Below, piece after piece: positions 7,071 through 14,127 of a DNA stretch of 16,669 nt. The stretch lies in the NCBI GenBank assembly GCA_966250375.1, contig CBINHE010000092.1:1-16669 (forward strand), given 5' to 3'. How positions within the stretch are numbered: the first letter of the stretch is position 1; each line of letters begins with the position of its first letter. The position numbers and the translations under genes are program-made. The DNA comes from CAMLDH01 sp966250375. GTDB lineage: Bacteria > Pseudomonadota > Gammaproteobacteria > Burkholderiales > Burkholderiaceae_D. The notes under the pieces were generated by a model that was not told where the DNA came from, did no database searches, and saw nothing but the letters and a program-made list of their open reading frames with translations.

Positions 7071-9029
7071 CTACTGCGTCAACGGGTCAAATTCGCCCGA
7101 CAACGGCGCCATCGCCTTGCGCGCAGCAGCCCGCATGCGGGCCGTAGCGGCCCAATCATAGTCAGACGGCATGAGGTGCTCTTCAACTTTGAATTCGATC
7201 ACGACGCGGCGCGGCAACCCTGTTCCGCTCCGCAACGCAGTGCGCTTGCCGCGCAAACCCGCCACCACGACTGGTGCGTTGGCCAAGGCCGATCCCGCGA
7301 AAGCGCCGGCATGAAAAGGTTTCAGCGCGCGGCTTGCGGCTGAACGTGCCTTCCGGAAAAACCAGAAGATGGTCGCCGTGTATCAGAGCGGCCACCATCA
7401 AATCCACATCTTCCATGCTGCGTTTGACGTCAAAGCGTTCGATGAAAATGGCGCCCAGGCCAGTGAGCAAAGCGCGCATCAAACGCTGGCCGGCAAATTC
7501 CCGTTTGGCCGTGAAGGTGTAACCGGGAGCCGGGGGCAGTAGCGCCGTGAGCACAATAGCGTCCAGATAACTTGCGTGATTGACCAGCAGCACGTGGGCC
7601 GGTGCGGCAACCAATCGAGTCCGCTGGCCGCGCTCGTGACGCCCGCAAGGCGCAACAACATGTGCGCTGCCCAGTGCGCAATGCGCCGTCCCAGCGGCGG
7701 CCGCTGCAGTAGCGCGATCATCGATCCGCACGACAGCGCGAGCAGCGCGAAGATAGTCCATGCATAACCGGCGTAGCCCCATGTGCCGGTTCGCCTTGCG
7801 ATCAGCGTAGCGCGCCGCCCGCACGGTAGCAGCCATGAAGCGCGCAGTTTGCAGTTTGCAGCCAGAGTGCCGGCCGGGCGAGGAAGGCGAGCGGCGACAT
7901 CAGAACCAGTGGAATGCCGTGGTACAGGGAGCCGAACCAAGCGCCGATCAAGCCCATGTCGTGGTAAAACGGCAGCCAGGACACGAACACGTCATCCGCC
8001 GCAACCTGCGACGCTTGTCCCAGCGCGCGGATGTTGGCGAGGAGGTTGGCATGCGTTAGCACAACGCCCTTGGGGTCGCCTGTGCTGCCTGACGTGTATT
8101 GCAGAAATGCGATGTCATCGTGATGCGGGCGATAGTGCGGCGCTGTCGGCGTTGCAGCATTGATTTGGCCCGGAAAGGGCTTTATTTTTCGGTCCGCTGT
8201 TCTCCCTCTTTCATTCTGGAAGAGGGGGGCGGTTCTAACTGTATTCGTTCCGGACCTGTAAGTTCAGATGGGGTAATAATGGCGGCCAAGCTCGGTACCG
8301 TCGCCTGCAACATGCGAGCGACCGGCTTGGCCTGTGCCACGGTGATGATGAACACTGCTCCAGCATTGGACAAAATGCGCGCATGCCGTTTCAGGTGATC
8401 CTCGATCTGCGCCAGGCGTGCCGGCGGATAGATCGGCCCGGGATGCCGCCCGCGATCATCACGCCGAAAAAGCTGGCCAGATAATCGCGCCCGGTCGGCA
8501 GCATCAATGCCAGGGTTTGTCTCGGCTGCAATCCTTGTGCGACCAGACCAACGGCGATGGCCTGCGCTGCGTCGAGCAGATCGCGATAGCGAATCGGGTG
8601 CTCCCGATGCTGTTCGTCATGCAGGAGGATGTGAACGCGATCCGGCTGGCGCGCGGCGTGCCATTCCAAAACCTCCCGCAGGGTTTGCGCGCTGTCGGGA
8701 ACGCCGGCAGTGTGCGTTTCGCCCAATACGGCCGCAATCAGTGTTGTTTTCTCCTGCGGTACCTGTCCCAGAAAACGCAACAGATCGCCCGGCGTATCGG
8801 CCTCCGATAGTAGTGCTGCGCCCGGTAGTTCAACGCTGAAAGCCTTTCCGACACGCAGCATCAGTTCCACCCGTGCCAAGCTATCGAGCGCAAGATCTTT
8901 TTCGAAAGAGGTGCGAAGCGTGACCGTATGGGTGCGGCCTGGATGCGTGTTGTCAGCCAACTGCCGCACTACTGCCAGCAAACGCTCGTCTGCCGGCATG
9001 TCGGCAATGGGAGCTATGGGTTCAGTCAC
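7071..9029 (-). pseudogene. Decayed ACP / AMP-dependent ligase / lysophospholipid acyltransferase gene
   Basis: Read from 9029 downward, the pieces are collinear with large Burkholderiales proteins that join a carrier domain, an acyl-CoA/ACP synthetase and a PlsC-type acyltransferase. First is an ACP with the phosphopantetheine site LALDSLARVEL. The N-terminal AMP-binding region follows. A one-base loss near 8440 breaks it (IPG instead of IPVPIYPPARL), and a further frame change lies near 8180-8210. Next comes the adenylation loop YTSGSTGDPKGVVLTHANLL (about 8040-8100). At about 7850 the sequence jumps from the middle of the adenylation domain to the membrane segment before the acyltransferase, so the C-terminal adenylation half is deleted. 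Frameshifts near 7610 and 7335 interrupt the acyltransferase, which still shows NHASYLD and FPEGTFS. The last frame ends at 7071 (DPLTQ). A GTG start at 9029 is assumed. Only an ACP fragment could still be translated. Confidence 0.85.
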
Positions 9030-9138
9030 GGCGATTCTTGCGGGGCGTCATGCAATCGGCTTGGCGCTACCAATCAGCCAAAATCGAGTTAATGCCTATA
9101 GGAATGCGCGAGCGTATTCTACAAATTCACCTGATAAT

Positions 9139-9600
9139 CTATTCACTCACTGTGCGCCAGCTTCCATCGGGCTGGCGGCAGGCCGTACCATAGATTTTTT
9201 CCTTTTTTCCACCGACACGCCCGTCGACCGTAAATTCCCGGCACGGCGCGCCTGCGGTTTCGTAAGTGCGCGTAGGCACCACTGTGTATTGATTGCCCGT
9301 GTCCGGATTGTGCCATTGCGACGGTACGCCGGTGCGCACGTTTTCCAACGTGTGCGCTACCTTGAGGCGGTCGGTGTCATCCATGGAGCGGCCAACGGAG
9401 CCGCCGACGGTTGCGCCGAAAAGGGTGCCGATGACCGTCGCTACGGTTTGGCCGTGACCTCCACCGATCTGTGAGCCGAGCGCTCCGCCAAGGGCGCCGC
9501 CAATCACTATTCCGGATTGTTCCTGGGTGGGCGGTACAGCGCATCCCGACAGACCCAAGCTACTACAGGCGACCACCCAGACAATAAATTTTGCGCGCAT
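9139..9600 (-). CDS. Glycine-zipper 2TM-domain outer-membrane lipoprotein
   Basis: The 153-residue product starts at ATG 9600 behind AAGGATATCTCGCA. It has a lipoprotein signal with lipobox LSGC, Cys20 being the lipidated residue. A glycine-zipper segment follows (about residues 30-74: GIVIGGALGGALGSQIGGG and IGTLFGATVGGSVGRSMD), as in the 17-kDa surface-antigen/RT0821-like family. The C-terminal half (WHNPDTGNQYTVVPTRTYE, CREFTVDGRV, GTACRQPDGSW) matches the conserved tail of these proteins. It is probably anchored in the outer membrane, with a structural or stress-related role. It is transcribed away from the small membrane-protein gene at 9859, and the shared upstream region contains repeated ATCATGAT palindromes. 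Confidence 0.9.
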   Translation of the reverse strand: MRAKFIVWVVACSSLGLSGCAVPPTQEQSGIVIGGALGGALGSQIGGGHGQTVATVIGTLFGATVGGSVGRSMDDTDRLKVAHTLENVRTGVPSQWHNPDTGNQYTVVPTRTYETAGAPCREFTVDGRVGGKKEKIYGTACRQPDGSWRTVSE

Positions 9601-9724
9601 TGCGAGATATCCTTCTATCTTCTAATGTCGAAATCAAGCGTATGGGCAGACCCACAAGCATTAATTTGACAAACTTCAAGGAGGAATGTTCTTTCGCATG
9701 AGGATATGCGCACTCGAAACTTTG

Positions 9725-9770
9725 TCATGAATCAATCATGATAATTCTCCCCATCGACCATTATCATGAT
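9725..9770. promoter_or_regulatory. Palindrome cluster (ATCATGAT) in a divergent promoter region
   Basis: ATCATGAT occurs at 9735-9742 and 9763-9770, with a related TCATGA at 9725-9730. The two outer copies form a perfect 11-bp inverted repeat (ATCATGATAAT 9735-9745 and ATTATCATGAT 9760-9770) around 14 bases. It lies between divergent genes starting at 9600 and 9859. No T-run follows, so an operator is more likely than a terminator. The binding protein is unknown. Confidence 0.45.
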
Positions 9771-9858
9771 CTTCATCATCGTTGCAGGTGAACTGTCCCG
9801 GCGATTTTTCTATCCAATTGGTATTCAAGGATGTACGAAAAAACGCACGGGGTTACTC

Positions 9859-10146
9859 ATGAGTACTGAAAATTCGCACGTTAACGACGCTCGTGAAATC
9901 AGTTGTTCTGCATCTAGTTGCGCGTTGAGTTCAATGACAGCCGGAATCAATCTCAGAAATTTGGCCCACGTCGCCGCAAGGCGCTTTGGGGTGTGCGTAA
10001 TTCTGAGCATTTTTGTCTCCTGCTATTTATACGGCATCACAACCTATGGTTTGGTGTTGGGTATTGCTTTGGGTTGGTTGCCTTCCGCATTCATTACGTG
10101 GTTGGCCGCGTCTGGCATCGGTTTCATGATGCGTCAACGAAAATAG
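9859..10146 (+). CDS. Small integral membrane protein, unknown function
   Basis: The product has 95 residues from ATG 9859, preceded by CGGGGTTACTC (a weak ribosome site). An in-frame ATG at 9766 would give 126 residues, but that start overlaps the palindrome and adds an unconvincing Arg/Phe-rich leader. After a polar N-terminus (MSTENSHVNDAREISC) there are two hydrophobic segments, about FGVCVILSIFVSCYLYGI and YGLVLGIALGWLPSAFITWL, ending in the basic tail MMRQRK. This suggests a two-helix inner-membrane protein with both ends in the cytoplasm. I recognise no family. Confidence 0.6.
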   Translation: MSTENSHVNDAREISCSASSCALSSMTAGINLRNLAHVAARRFGVCVILSIFVSCYLYGITTYGLVLGIALGWLPSAFITWLAASGIGFMMRQRK

Positions 10147-10152
10147 CGTGCG

Positions 10153-10434
10153 CTAATGGCCATCTTGTGCGCTCGGCAGGAACCGGGCGATGGCTACCAA
10201 CAGTTCATCTTCGCCTGTGGGTTTGCACAGGTAGACATCGCATCCGCCTTAATTGCTGCGGAACTTGTCGAATGATGGCGGCCTGCTGCTCGCCATCACC
10301 ACTGCCGTCCCTTTTGTGGCGGGACTAGATTTATTCCGTTTGCAAACCTGGTAAGCGTCCATTTTTCTATCGACCGCGCGACGATAGCTGTGGCCATCCC
10401 ATATCCGCCCTTGGCGCTTTGGTGCCGCGCACAT
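10153..10434 (-). pseudogene. Remnant of a response-regulator receiver domain
   Basis: One frame reads KMDAYQVCKRNKSSPATKGTAVVMAS, matching the MDGY-x-VC-x-x-(I/L)K-x-x-PAT-x-x-(T/I)PVVM-(L)TA stretch of CheY-like receivers, then ends at a TAA. A second frame continues the fold with GCDVYLCKPTGEDELLVAIA, where the conserved Lys-Pro of receivers is still visible, ending at TAG 10153. The phosphoacceptor region is not recognisable. At least one frameshift lies near 10250-10290. No partner kinase or output domain is seen. Confidence 0.65.
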
Positions 10435-10655
10435 TCTCTCAATATTGGAATTCGGCTTGAAACGAACGCTTGCTTCTTTTTGCAGGCCACCTGATCAACG
10501 TAACTGGACGGCCGGTTCGATCAAAAAGCCGTCGGGATGAGATTGGCCACCCGATCCACCAATGCGATGTGCCGGGAAATTCAACTGTAAAATTGAAGTT
10601 GCCCATGGCTACATGCAAGCCTGCAAAATTCCCTCCAATTCTTTGAAATCCTGAT

Positions 10656-11438
10656 ATGAGTACAAGCGTCATTACCGCCGGTGTGTTTCGCGAACTGATT
10701 CTTCCGCCGTCCAGCCTGTTCTTGCTTATCGCAGCCGGATTCATGCTGCGCTGGCGGTGGTTGCGATTCGGACAGGCCGTGAGCAGGGCTGCACTGATTG
10801 CGCTGATCGTGCTATGCACCAGTGCCGGCGCGCGATTGTTTGTGTCTCCGCTCGAAAGGCTTACTGCGCCATTGGCGTCGTTCAGCGGCACGGGGGCGCA
10901 AGCGATCGTGGTGCTGGCCGCCGGGCGCCTTGCAAATGCGCCCGAGTATGGGAACAAGGATATACCTGACTATATCGCTCTTGCGCGCCTTCGATATGCG
11001 GCAAAGCTGCATCATGAGACACGATTGCCGATACTGGTCTCAGGCGGGAACGGAACGTCGGATGGTGCCATCGAATCGAAAGCGGCCGGAATGGCACGCG
11101 CCTTGCGCGACGAATTTGCAACGCCGGTCAAATGGATAGAAGGGGAATCAAGCAATACAGCGGAAAACGCAGAATTTTCCGCAACAATCCTGAAGCAGAA
11201 TGGCGTACAGCGGATTTTGTTGGTAACAGATGCAATGCACATGCCTCGTTCGCAAAGGGTATTTGCTCAAAACGGTCTTGAAGTAGTTGCGGCGCCGACG
11301 ATGTTTTTCAGCCTGGATGCGCTGGCTCCTGTTCATTTTCTGCCTAGCGCAGAAGGCCTTCGTCGTTCTTACTATGCGATCTACGAATGGATAGGGATAG
11401 CCTGGTATCGCATCCATCCAACCATAGCGCATCGATAG
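10656..11438 (+). CDS. YdcF/ElyC-like DUF218 membrane protein
   Basis: The 260-residue product has two N-terminal membrane segments (about residues 18-32 and 43-60), followed by a periplasmic-side DUF218 domain. Landmarks are AIVVLAAGR, LPILVSGGNG, EGESSNTAENAEFSATIL and ILLVTDAMHMPRSQRVFAQNG, in the order seen in ElyC/SanA/YdcF proteins. E. coli ElyC affects peptidoglycan and lipid-carrier homeostasis; the exact reaction for this family is unsettled. The length matches two-helix members, so it appears intact. The ATG at 10656 has no strong ribosome site but is the only start that keeps the first membrane segment. It converges on the J-domain gene with about 27 bp between stops. Confidence 0.88.
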   Translation: MSTSVITAGVFRELILPPSSLFLLIAAGFMLRWRWLRFGQAVSRAALIALIVLCTSAGARLFVSPLERLTAPLASFSGTGAQAIVVLAAGRLANAPEYGNKDIPDYIALARLRYAAKLHHETRLPILVSGGNGTSDGAIESKAAGMARALRDEFATPVKWIEGESSNTAENAEFSATILKQNGVQRILLVTDAMHMPRSQRVFAQNGLEVVAAPTMFFSLDALAPVHFLPSAEGLRRSYYAIYEWIGIAWYRIHPTIAHR

Positions 11439-11465
11439 CGATTCATGACTTTCACCTGCGTCGGC

Positions 11466-11900
11466 TTACACTTTTCTGGATAAATATTTCGAAAAATGAC
11501 TGACCATTAGCCATAGCTTATGAACCGCTCTTAGCGTTTTAGCCGCCGTCTTGTTTTTCAGCACACGAATATCAAAAGGCGTTTTGCGATGCGGATTGCC
11601 CGTAGCGCTGCGATGATGAGCATGTTTACTTGAGACGTTCGAATTTGTTGTGCTGGCAGCGAAAGTATCTTGTGCTTCGATCATCAATATCCATTTGTCG
11701 TGTTCCACGCGTTTTGCAGGATTTGACAGCACTTCATATGCCGCATTGATTATCTGGATAATGCGCATGGCATCAGGATTATCAGGATTGTGATCGGGGT
11801 GATATTTTTTCGACAGAGTTCTGTAAGCTGCGCGGATGATTTCCGGTGGCGCATCGCGCGCGACCTTCAGGTTGTCGTAATGCGTGTGAGTTCGAGTCAT
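11466..11900 (-). CDS. J-domain (DnaJ-like) protein
   Basis: The product is 144 residues from ATG 11900; an ATG at 11906 and a TTG at 11927 are in frame but have no better ribosome site. The N-terminal 70 residues form a J domain: HYDNLKVARDAPPEIIRAAY, LSKKYHPDHNPDN with the HPD tripeptide that stimulates Hsp70 ATPase, then IINAAYEVLSNPAKRVEHD. The rest (Ser/Thr/His-rich, then KNKTAAKTLRAVHKLWLMV) has no zinc-finger or substrate domain, so it is a J-domain-only co-chaperone rather than DnaJ itself. The short hydrophobic stretch near the C-terminus may be a docking helix. Confidence 0.9.
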   Translation of the reverse strand: MTRTHTHYDNLKVARDAPPEIIRAAYRTLSKKYHPDHNPDNPDAMRIIQIINAAYEVLSNPAKRVEHDKWILMIEAQDTFAASTTNSNVSSKHAHHRSATGNPHRKTPFDIRVLKNKTAAKTLRAVHKLWLMVSHFSKYLSRKV

Positions 11901-11927
11901 CGGCATTGATTCGCAAGCCAGAGGCAA

Positions 11928-12360
11928 TGGTTATGTTTTTTCTTTTATATAACTCCAACATTATCGTAAATTAAATACACCTTATCCCCATTGGTATTTC
12001 TCAATCAAACAGGTTGGGATTATTCGGTACAACTGTCAACGCATCAGATATTGACCAATACCACGTGGCAATCCAGTGTGTTTCCGATCCATTCGCGGAT
12101 AGCGCGCAAAAAGACAACAATACAGTAGGCGAGGATGCTGACTGGAATACGTTCGGGTTGCATTTACCTCTCCCGAACGAGGCTACATGGACAATTCTTG
12201 TTGCACAGGCGGAACAATTGCTCCATGGAATTGTTCCATAAAGACGCAGATTGTTGCCACACTGATACTTCTTCGGTGTCGGTGATAAAAATCGCTTATT
12301 CACACGTATTGAAGTTGGTCATGATTAAAACACCAACATCCCGATCGGAGAGAGAGGATT
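11928..12360. other. Gene-poor stretch with a possible reading-frame remnant on the plus strand
   Basis: AT-rich DNA (11930-12000) upstream of the J-domain gene probably holds its promoter. On the plus strand an open frame from TTG 12014 to TAA 12241 encodes a plausible acidic, soluble-looking sequence (SDPFADSAQK, WNTFGLHLPLPNE). It has no ATG and no ribosome site, and an upstream TAA closes the frame. It may be the end of a lost gene or chance. I recognise no family and see nothing else. Confidence 0.3.
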
Positions 12361-12438
12361 ATGTGGAACTGCTATAAATATGGCGAATGTCTGCTATTCG
12401 ATTATAAATGCATACTTTTCAGGACTGCCGCGCTATAG
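12361..12438 (+). CDS. Possible 25-residue Cys/aromatic-rich leader-like peptide
   Basis: ATG 12361 follows GGAGAGAGAGGATT, a purine-rich stretch that could serve as a ribosome site. The peptide MWNCYKYGECLLFDYKCILF continues with RTAAL and stops at 12438, about 42 bp before a strong terminator hairpin. A short ORF ahead of a terminator looks like an attenuator, but no plus-strand gene follows within reach. The stop also overlaps the proposed -10 box of the candidate small RNA. Low confidence. Confidence 0.22.
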   Translation: MWNCYKYGECLLFDYKCILFRTAAL

Positions 12439-12444
12439 TGTTCC

Positions 12445-12511
12445 TGTCTCCTCCTGCTCCTTCCAAGGAAATGGATTTCGCCCGCTAACTGCAAGGTTAG
12501 CGGGCTTTTTT
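12445..12511 (+). ncRNA. Candidate small RNA with anti-Shine-Dalgarno stretch
   Basis: A TATAGT at 12434-12439 could be the -10 box of a transcript starting near 12445; no good -35 is visible. The transcript would begin with a pyrimidine run containing CTCCTCCT (12448-12455), complementary to the ribosome-binding GGAGG, then TGCTCCTTCCAAGGAA, and end in a strong intrinsic terminator. No coding frame explains the sequence. The design (short, C/U-rich single strand, U-tailed hairpin) is that of a base-pairing small RNA, possibly Hfq-dependent. Whether it belongs to any described betaproteobacterial family cannot be decided by eye. Confidence 0.42.
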
Positions 12512-12512
12512 A
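12480..12512 (+). terminator. Intrinsic terminator
   Basis: A perfect 10-bp stem, GCCCGCTAAC (12480-12489) with GTTAGCGGGC (12496-12505), encloses a six-base loop and is followed by TTTTTTATTTT. It is directed rightward. No annotated gene ends here, which is the main reason to suspect a small RNA upstream. Confidence 0.9.
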
Positions 12513-12537
12513 TTTTGCGCCGGGCTAATACTCTCAG

Positions 12538-12690
12538 TCAGGAATGGCGATTGAATTCTGTCGAGATTCTTACCGTGGAGCGGACATTTGGATTGCGGGA
12601 CTTGAAATATTCACGCAATCTGAGTGATCGCCGCATGACAAGCGTGGCGCCAATCAGAACGGTATAAATAATGCCAATAATAATTTCCAT
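12538..12690 (-). CDS. Small single-span membrane protein (50 residues)
   Basis: ATG 12690 to TGA 12538 encodes MEIIIGIIYTVLIGATLVMR, a hydrophobic N-terminal helix, followed by a basic tail (RSLRLREYFKSRNPNVRS, then TVRISTEFNRHS). This is typical of small inner-membrane proteins with the N-terminus outside and a positive cytoplasmic tail. The upstream GTGAGCAAAAC gives only a weak ribosome site. No family is recognised. The stop is about 26 bp from the T-run of the facing terminator. Confidence 0.42.
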   Translation of the reverse strand: MEIIIGIIYTVLIGATLVMRRSLRLREYFKSRNPNVRSTVRISTEFNRHS

Positions 12691-13083
12691 GTTTTGCTCA
12701 CATTAAGTGCACGTCTGCAGGTTAAGCAAAGTCCATGCCAAACATCAACTCTGCGCTCTGCGAAGAGGGTGTCTGGAATGCTTTGGGCGAAATGCATGAT
12801 TCTGTATCACAAGGATAAAACTCAAACAGATCAAGCACATGGAAATTAATCAACATGGTTATCAACAGGCTTAACCACAATTGCTGTGGGTAACTTTTAA
12901 TATTTATCAACGTTCCTTCCATGTTCCTATTGCTGCCGAATTTTGCGTCATTCGATTGCCGCATCCAATGCTGGTGCTTCACCTAGGTAACGCATAAGAT
13001 GGCGAGGGCAGACGAGCGCTTTGCTCCGCTAGTGCCAAACAAGGCAAATCATTTGAAACATCATCCCGTTCTCCGCTTGCAGT
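12691..13083. other. Intergenic stretch containing a DnaA-box-like cluster
   Basis: I see no convincing gene. The 42-bp core 12857-12898 contains TTATCAACA (12859-12867), TTAACCACA (12871-12879) and, inverted, TTACCCACA (12885-12893), and matches 40 of 42 bases of the core repeated at the right end of the window. AAAGTCCATGC at 12728-12738 also recurs in those repeats. The DNA around the core is AT-rich. The part nearest 13083 should hold the promoter of the DUF1289 gene. Confidence 0.6.
12857..12898. repeat. Dispersed copy of the 105-bp repeat core, with three DnaA-like boxes
   Basis: This segment is nearly identical to 16451-16492, differing only at 12883-12884 (GC for AT). Each of its three 9-mers differs by one base from the DnaA box TTATCCACA. 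The second and third face each other as an imperfect 23-bp palindrome. It lies in the same orientation as the terminal array, 3.6 kb away. Confidence 0.85.
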
Positions 13084-13284
13084 ATGAAAAACACTGAAAA
13101 CCTTCCGCAATATGACAGTGAAATATCACTGAGACCGGACTCGCCATGTATTGGACAGTGTTCAACAACCTATGGCGATGATATCTGCAAGGGTTGCGGA
13201 CGGACGTTTCTCGAGGTGATCAACTGGATCATTTTTGATGAAAAAGAAAAGGCCGCTGTCTGGGCTCGCCTTGAAAAAAACTGA
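13084..13284 (+). CDS. DUF1289 family small cysteine-motif protein
   Basis: The 66-residue protein has the four-cysteine signature of DUF1289: PCIGQC (Cys22, Cys26) and CKGCGRT (Cys35, Cys38), followed by EVINW and a C-terminal helix with W-x-R-L. The cysteines probably bind iron or zinc; the function is unknown. The size is typical of the family. No strong ribosome site precedes ATG 13084, but the start fits the family, as the signature usually follows a short variable leader. Confidence 0.88.
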   Translation: MKNTENLPQYDSEISLRPDSPCIGQCSTTYGDDICKGCGRTFLEVINWIIFDEKEKAAVWARLEKN

Positions 13285-13415
13285 ATCGCTGCATCACTCT
13301 TGCATAACCAAATAATGCAGCAAGTATGATATTTCTCAACCCCCCATTTTTTATGTTTGCAATACTTGCGCCTCGGACACTTTCGTTTCGTTAACTCATT
13401 CGTGTGTATATCAAA

Positions 13416-13730
13416 ATGAAACCAACTGTGGAAATGGCTATTGAAAATTTGATCGAAGCCACATTGTGCGGGGGCGTTACCCTGCGAGAAAAGCATCTCT
13501 TTCGGGAATCATTGCGCAGCTTGGTGAGGCTTGCGAAGGCAGAGCAGATACTTGAAATAAAAACGAGTGTCAAAAGCCTGACAGGAGCGATAACGACGCA
13601 TGCGCATCGACGCCAGGCCAAGGTGAATCTGCTTTTCAAGGAATTCGATGCTTCCACGCTACTGCAGCGTGAATTTGAATTTGATCGAGATACACAAAGA
13701 CAATCTAATCCTTCTTCTGGCCAAACCTGA
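13416..13730 (+). CDS. Hypothetical small helical protein
   Basis: The product is 104 residues from ATG 13416; a GTG at 13404 in the same frame is possible. It is largely alpha-helical in character, with no signal peptide or membrane segment (MKPTVEMAIENLIEATLCGG, REKHLFRESLRSLVRLAKAE), and a charged, polar C-terminus. The frame is clean and the codon choice reasonable for the window. I recognise no domain. A role in DNA binding or regulation would be guesswork. Confidence 0.55.
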   Translation: MKPTVEMAIENLIEATLCGGVTLREKHLFRESLRSLVRLAKAEQILEIKTSVKSLTGAITTHAHRRQAKVNLLFKEFDASTLLQREFEFDRDTQRQSNPSSGQT

Positions 13731-13750
13731 CTGAACACGGAATTTTCGTT

Positions 13751-13846
13751 CTAGCGAAGAGTCTTTTTATTCTTGAGGATGTTGTACATGCGAACAACAT
13801 GTTTGGTCATTTTTTTCGCTTCTGCTTCGTCCATTATTTTGGTCAT
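13751..13846 (-). CDS. Tiny ORF, second of an overlapping pair (31 residues)
   Basis: ATG 13846 overlaps the TGA of the ORF upstream (ATGA), the usual sign of translational coupling. The peptide MTKIMDEAEAKKMTKHVVRM, then YNILKNKKTLR, is amphipathic and strongly basic at the C-terminus. It may be a separate peptide or the second half of one protein split by a frameshift. No family is recognised. Confidence 0.35.
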   Translation of the reverse strand: MTKIMDEAEAKKMTKHVVRMYNILKNKKTLR

Positions 13847-13941
13847 TGCTTGAGGTGGGTTATCAAGTTCTTGAGCTCGTAAAATTCTTCACGGATTTGC
13901 GCTGAAATGTCGTATCTTGCCTTGGTCTCGAAATTTGACAA
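13843..13941 (-). CDS. Tiny ORF, first of an overlapping pair (32 residues)
   Basis: TTG 13941 is preceded by ACGGAGGGCTT, one of the best ribosome sites in the window, at 4-5 bases spacing. The peptide MSNFETKARYDISAQIREEF, then YELKNLITHLKQ, is helical and charged. Its stop overlaps the next start. The strong ribosome site is the main evidence that this pair is translated. Confidence 0.4.
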   Translation of the reverse strand: MSNFETKARYDISAQIREEFYELKNLITHLKQ

Positions 13942-14112
13942 AAGCCCTCCGTACACTGACTACGTCATTGATTTTTGGCAGAGGAAATCATGCCACTTTG
14001 TCGAGACGCCTAGTTAAGCTTTTAGTTGAAACTTGATTTACTTCAGATACATCGCGTGATGAGTTCCTAAAGTAAAAAGGTATCGTGTTGTAGCGATAGG
14101 ATTAAAAGTTTA

Positions 14113-14125
14113 CTGAAGGAGTTAA
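14113..14125 (+). promoter_or_regulatory. Strong ribosome-binding site of the YGP lipoprotein
   Basis: CTGAAGGAGTTAACTATG has a full AAGGAG six bases before the ATG at 14128, fixing the start of the lipoprotein and suggesting efficient translation. Confidence 0.8.
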
Positions 14126-14127
14126 CT

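Noticed and set aside
8710..9474. 254-residue plus-strand frame
   Set aside because: It is antisense to the ACP part of the pseudogene and to the glycine-zipper lipoprotein, which have recognisable motifs; its own sequence has none.
10439..10957. 172-residue minus-strand frame
   Set aside because: It overlaps the start of the DUF218 gene on the other strand and has no recognisable domain.
12001..12303. 100-residue minus-strand frame
   Set aside because: Ser/Cys-rich with no motif and no ribosome site; the opposite strand looks more protein-like, and even that is doubtful.
12430..12512. tRNA gene
   Set aside because: The hairpin with a T-run is a terminator; no cloverleaf, anticodon arm or CCA-adjacent acceptor stem can be drawn.
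12380..12667. 95-residue plus-strand frame
   Set aside because: It reads straight through the terminator hairpin and the T-run, which give non-protein-like sequence.
12722..12982. 86-residue minus-strand frame across the DnaA-like core
   Set aside because: Its hydrophobic part is encoded by the repeat core itself, which in the terminal array is non-coding; no family resemblance.
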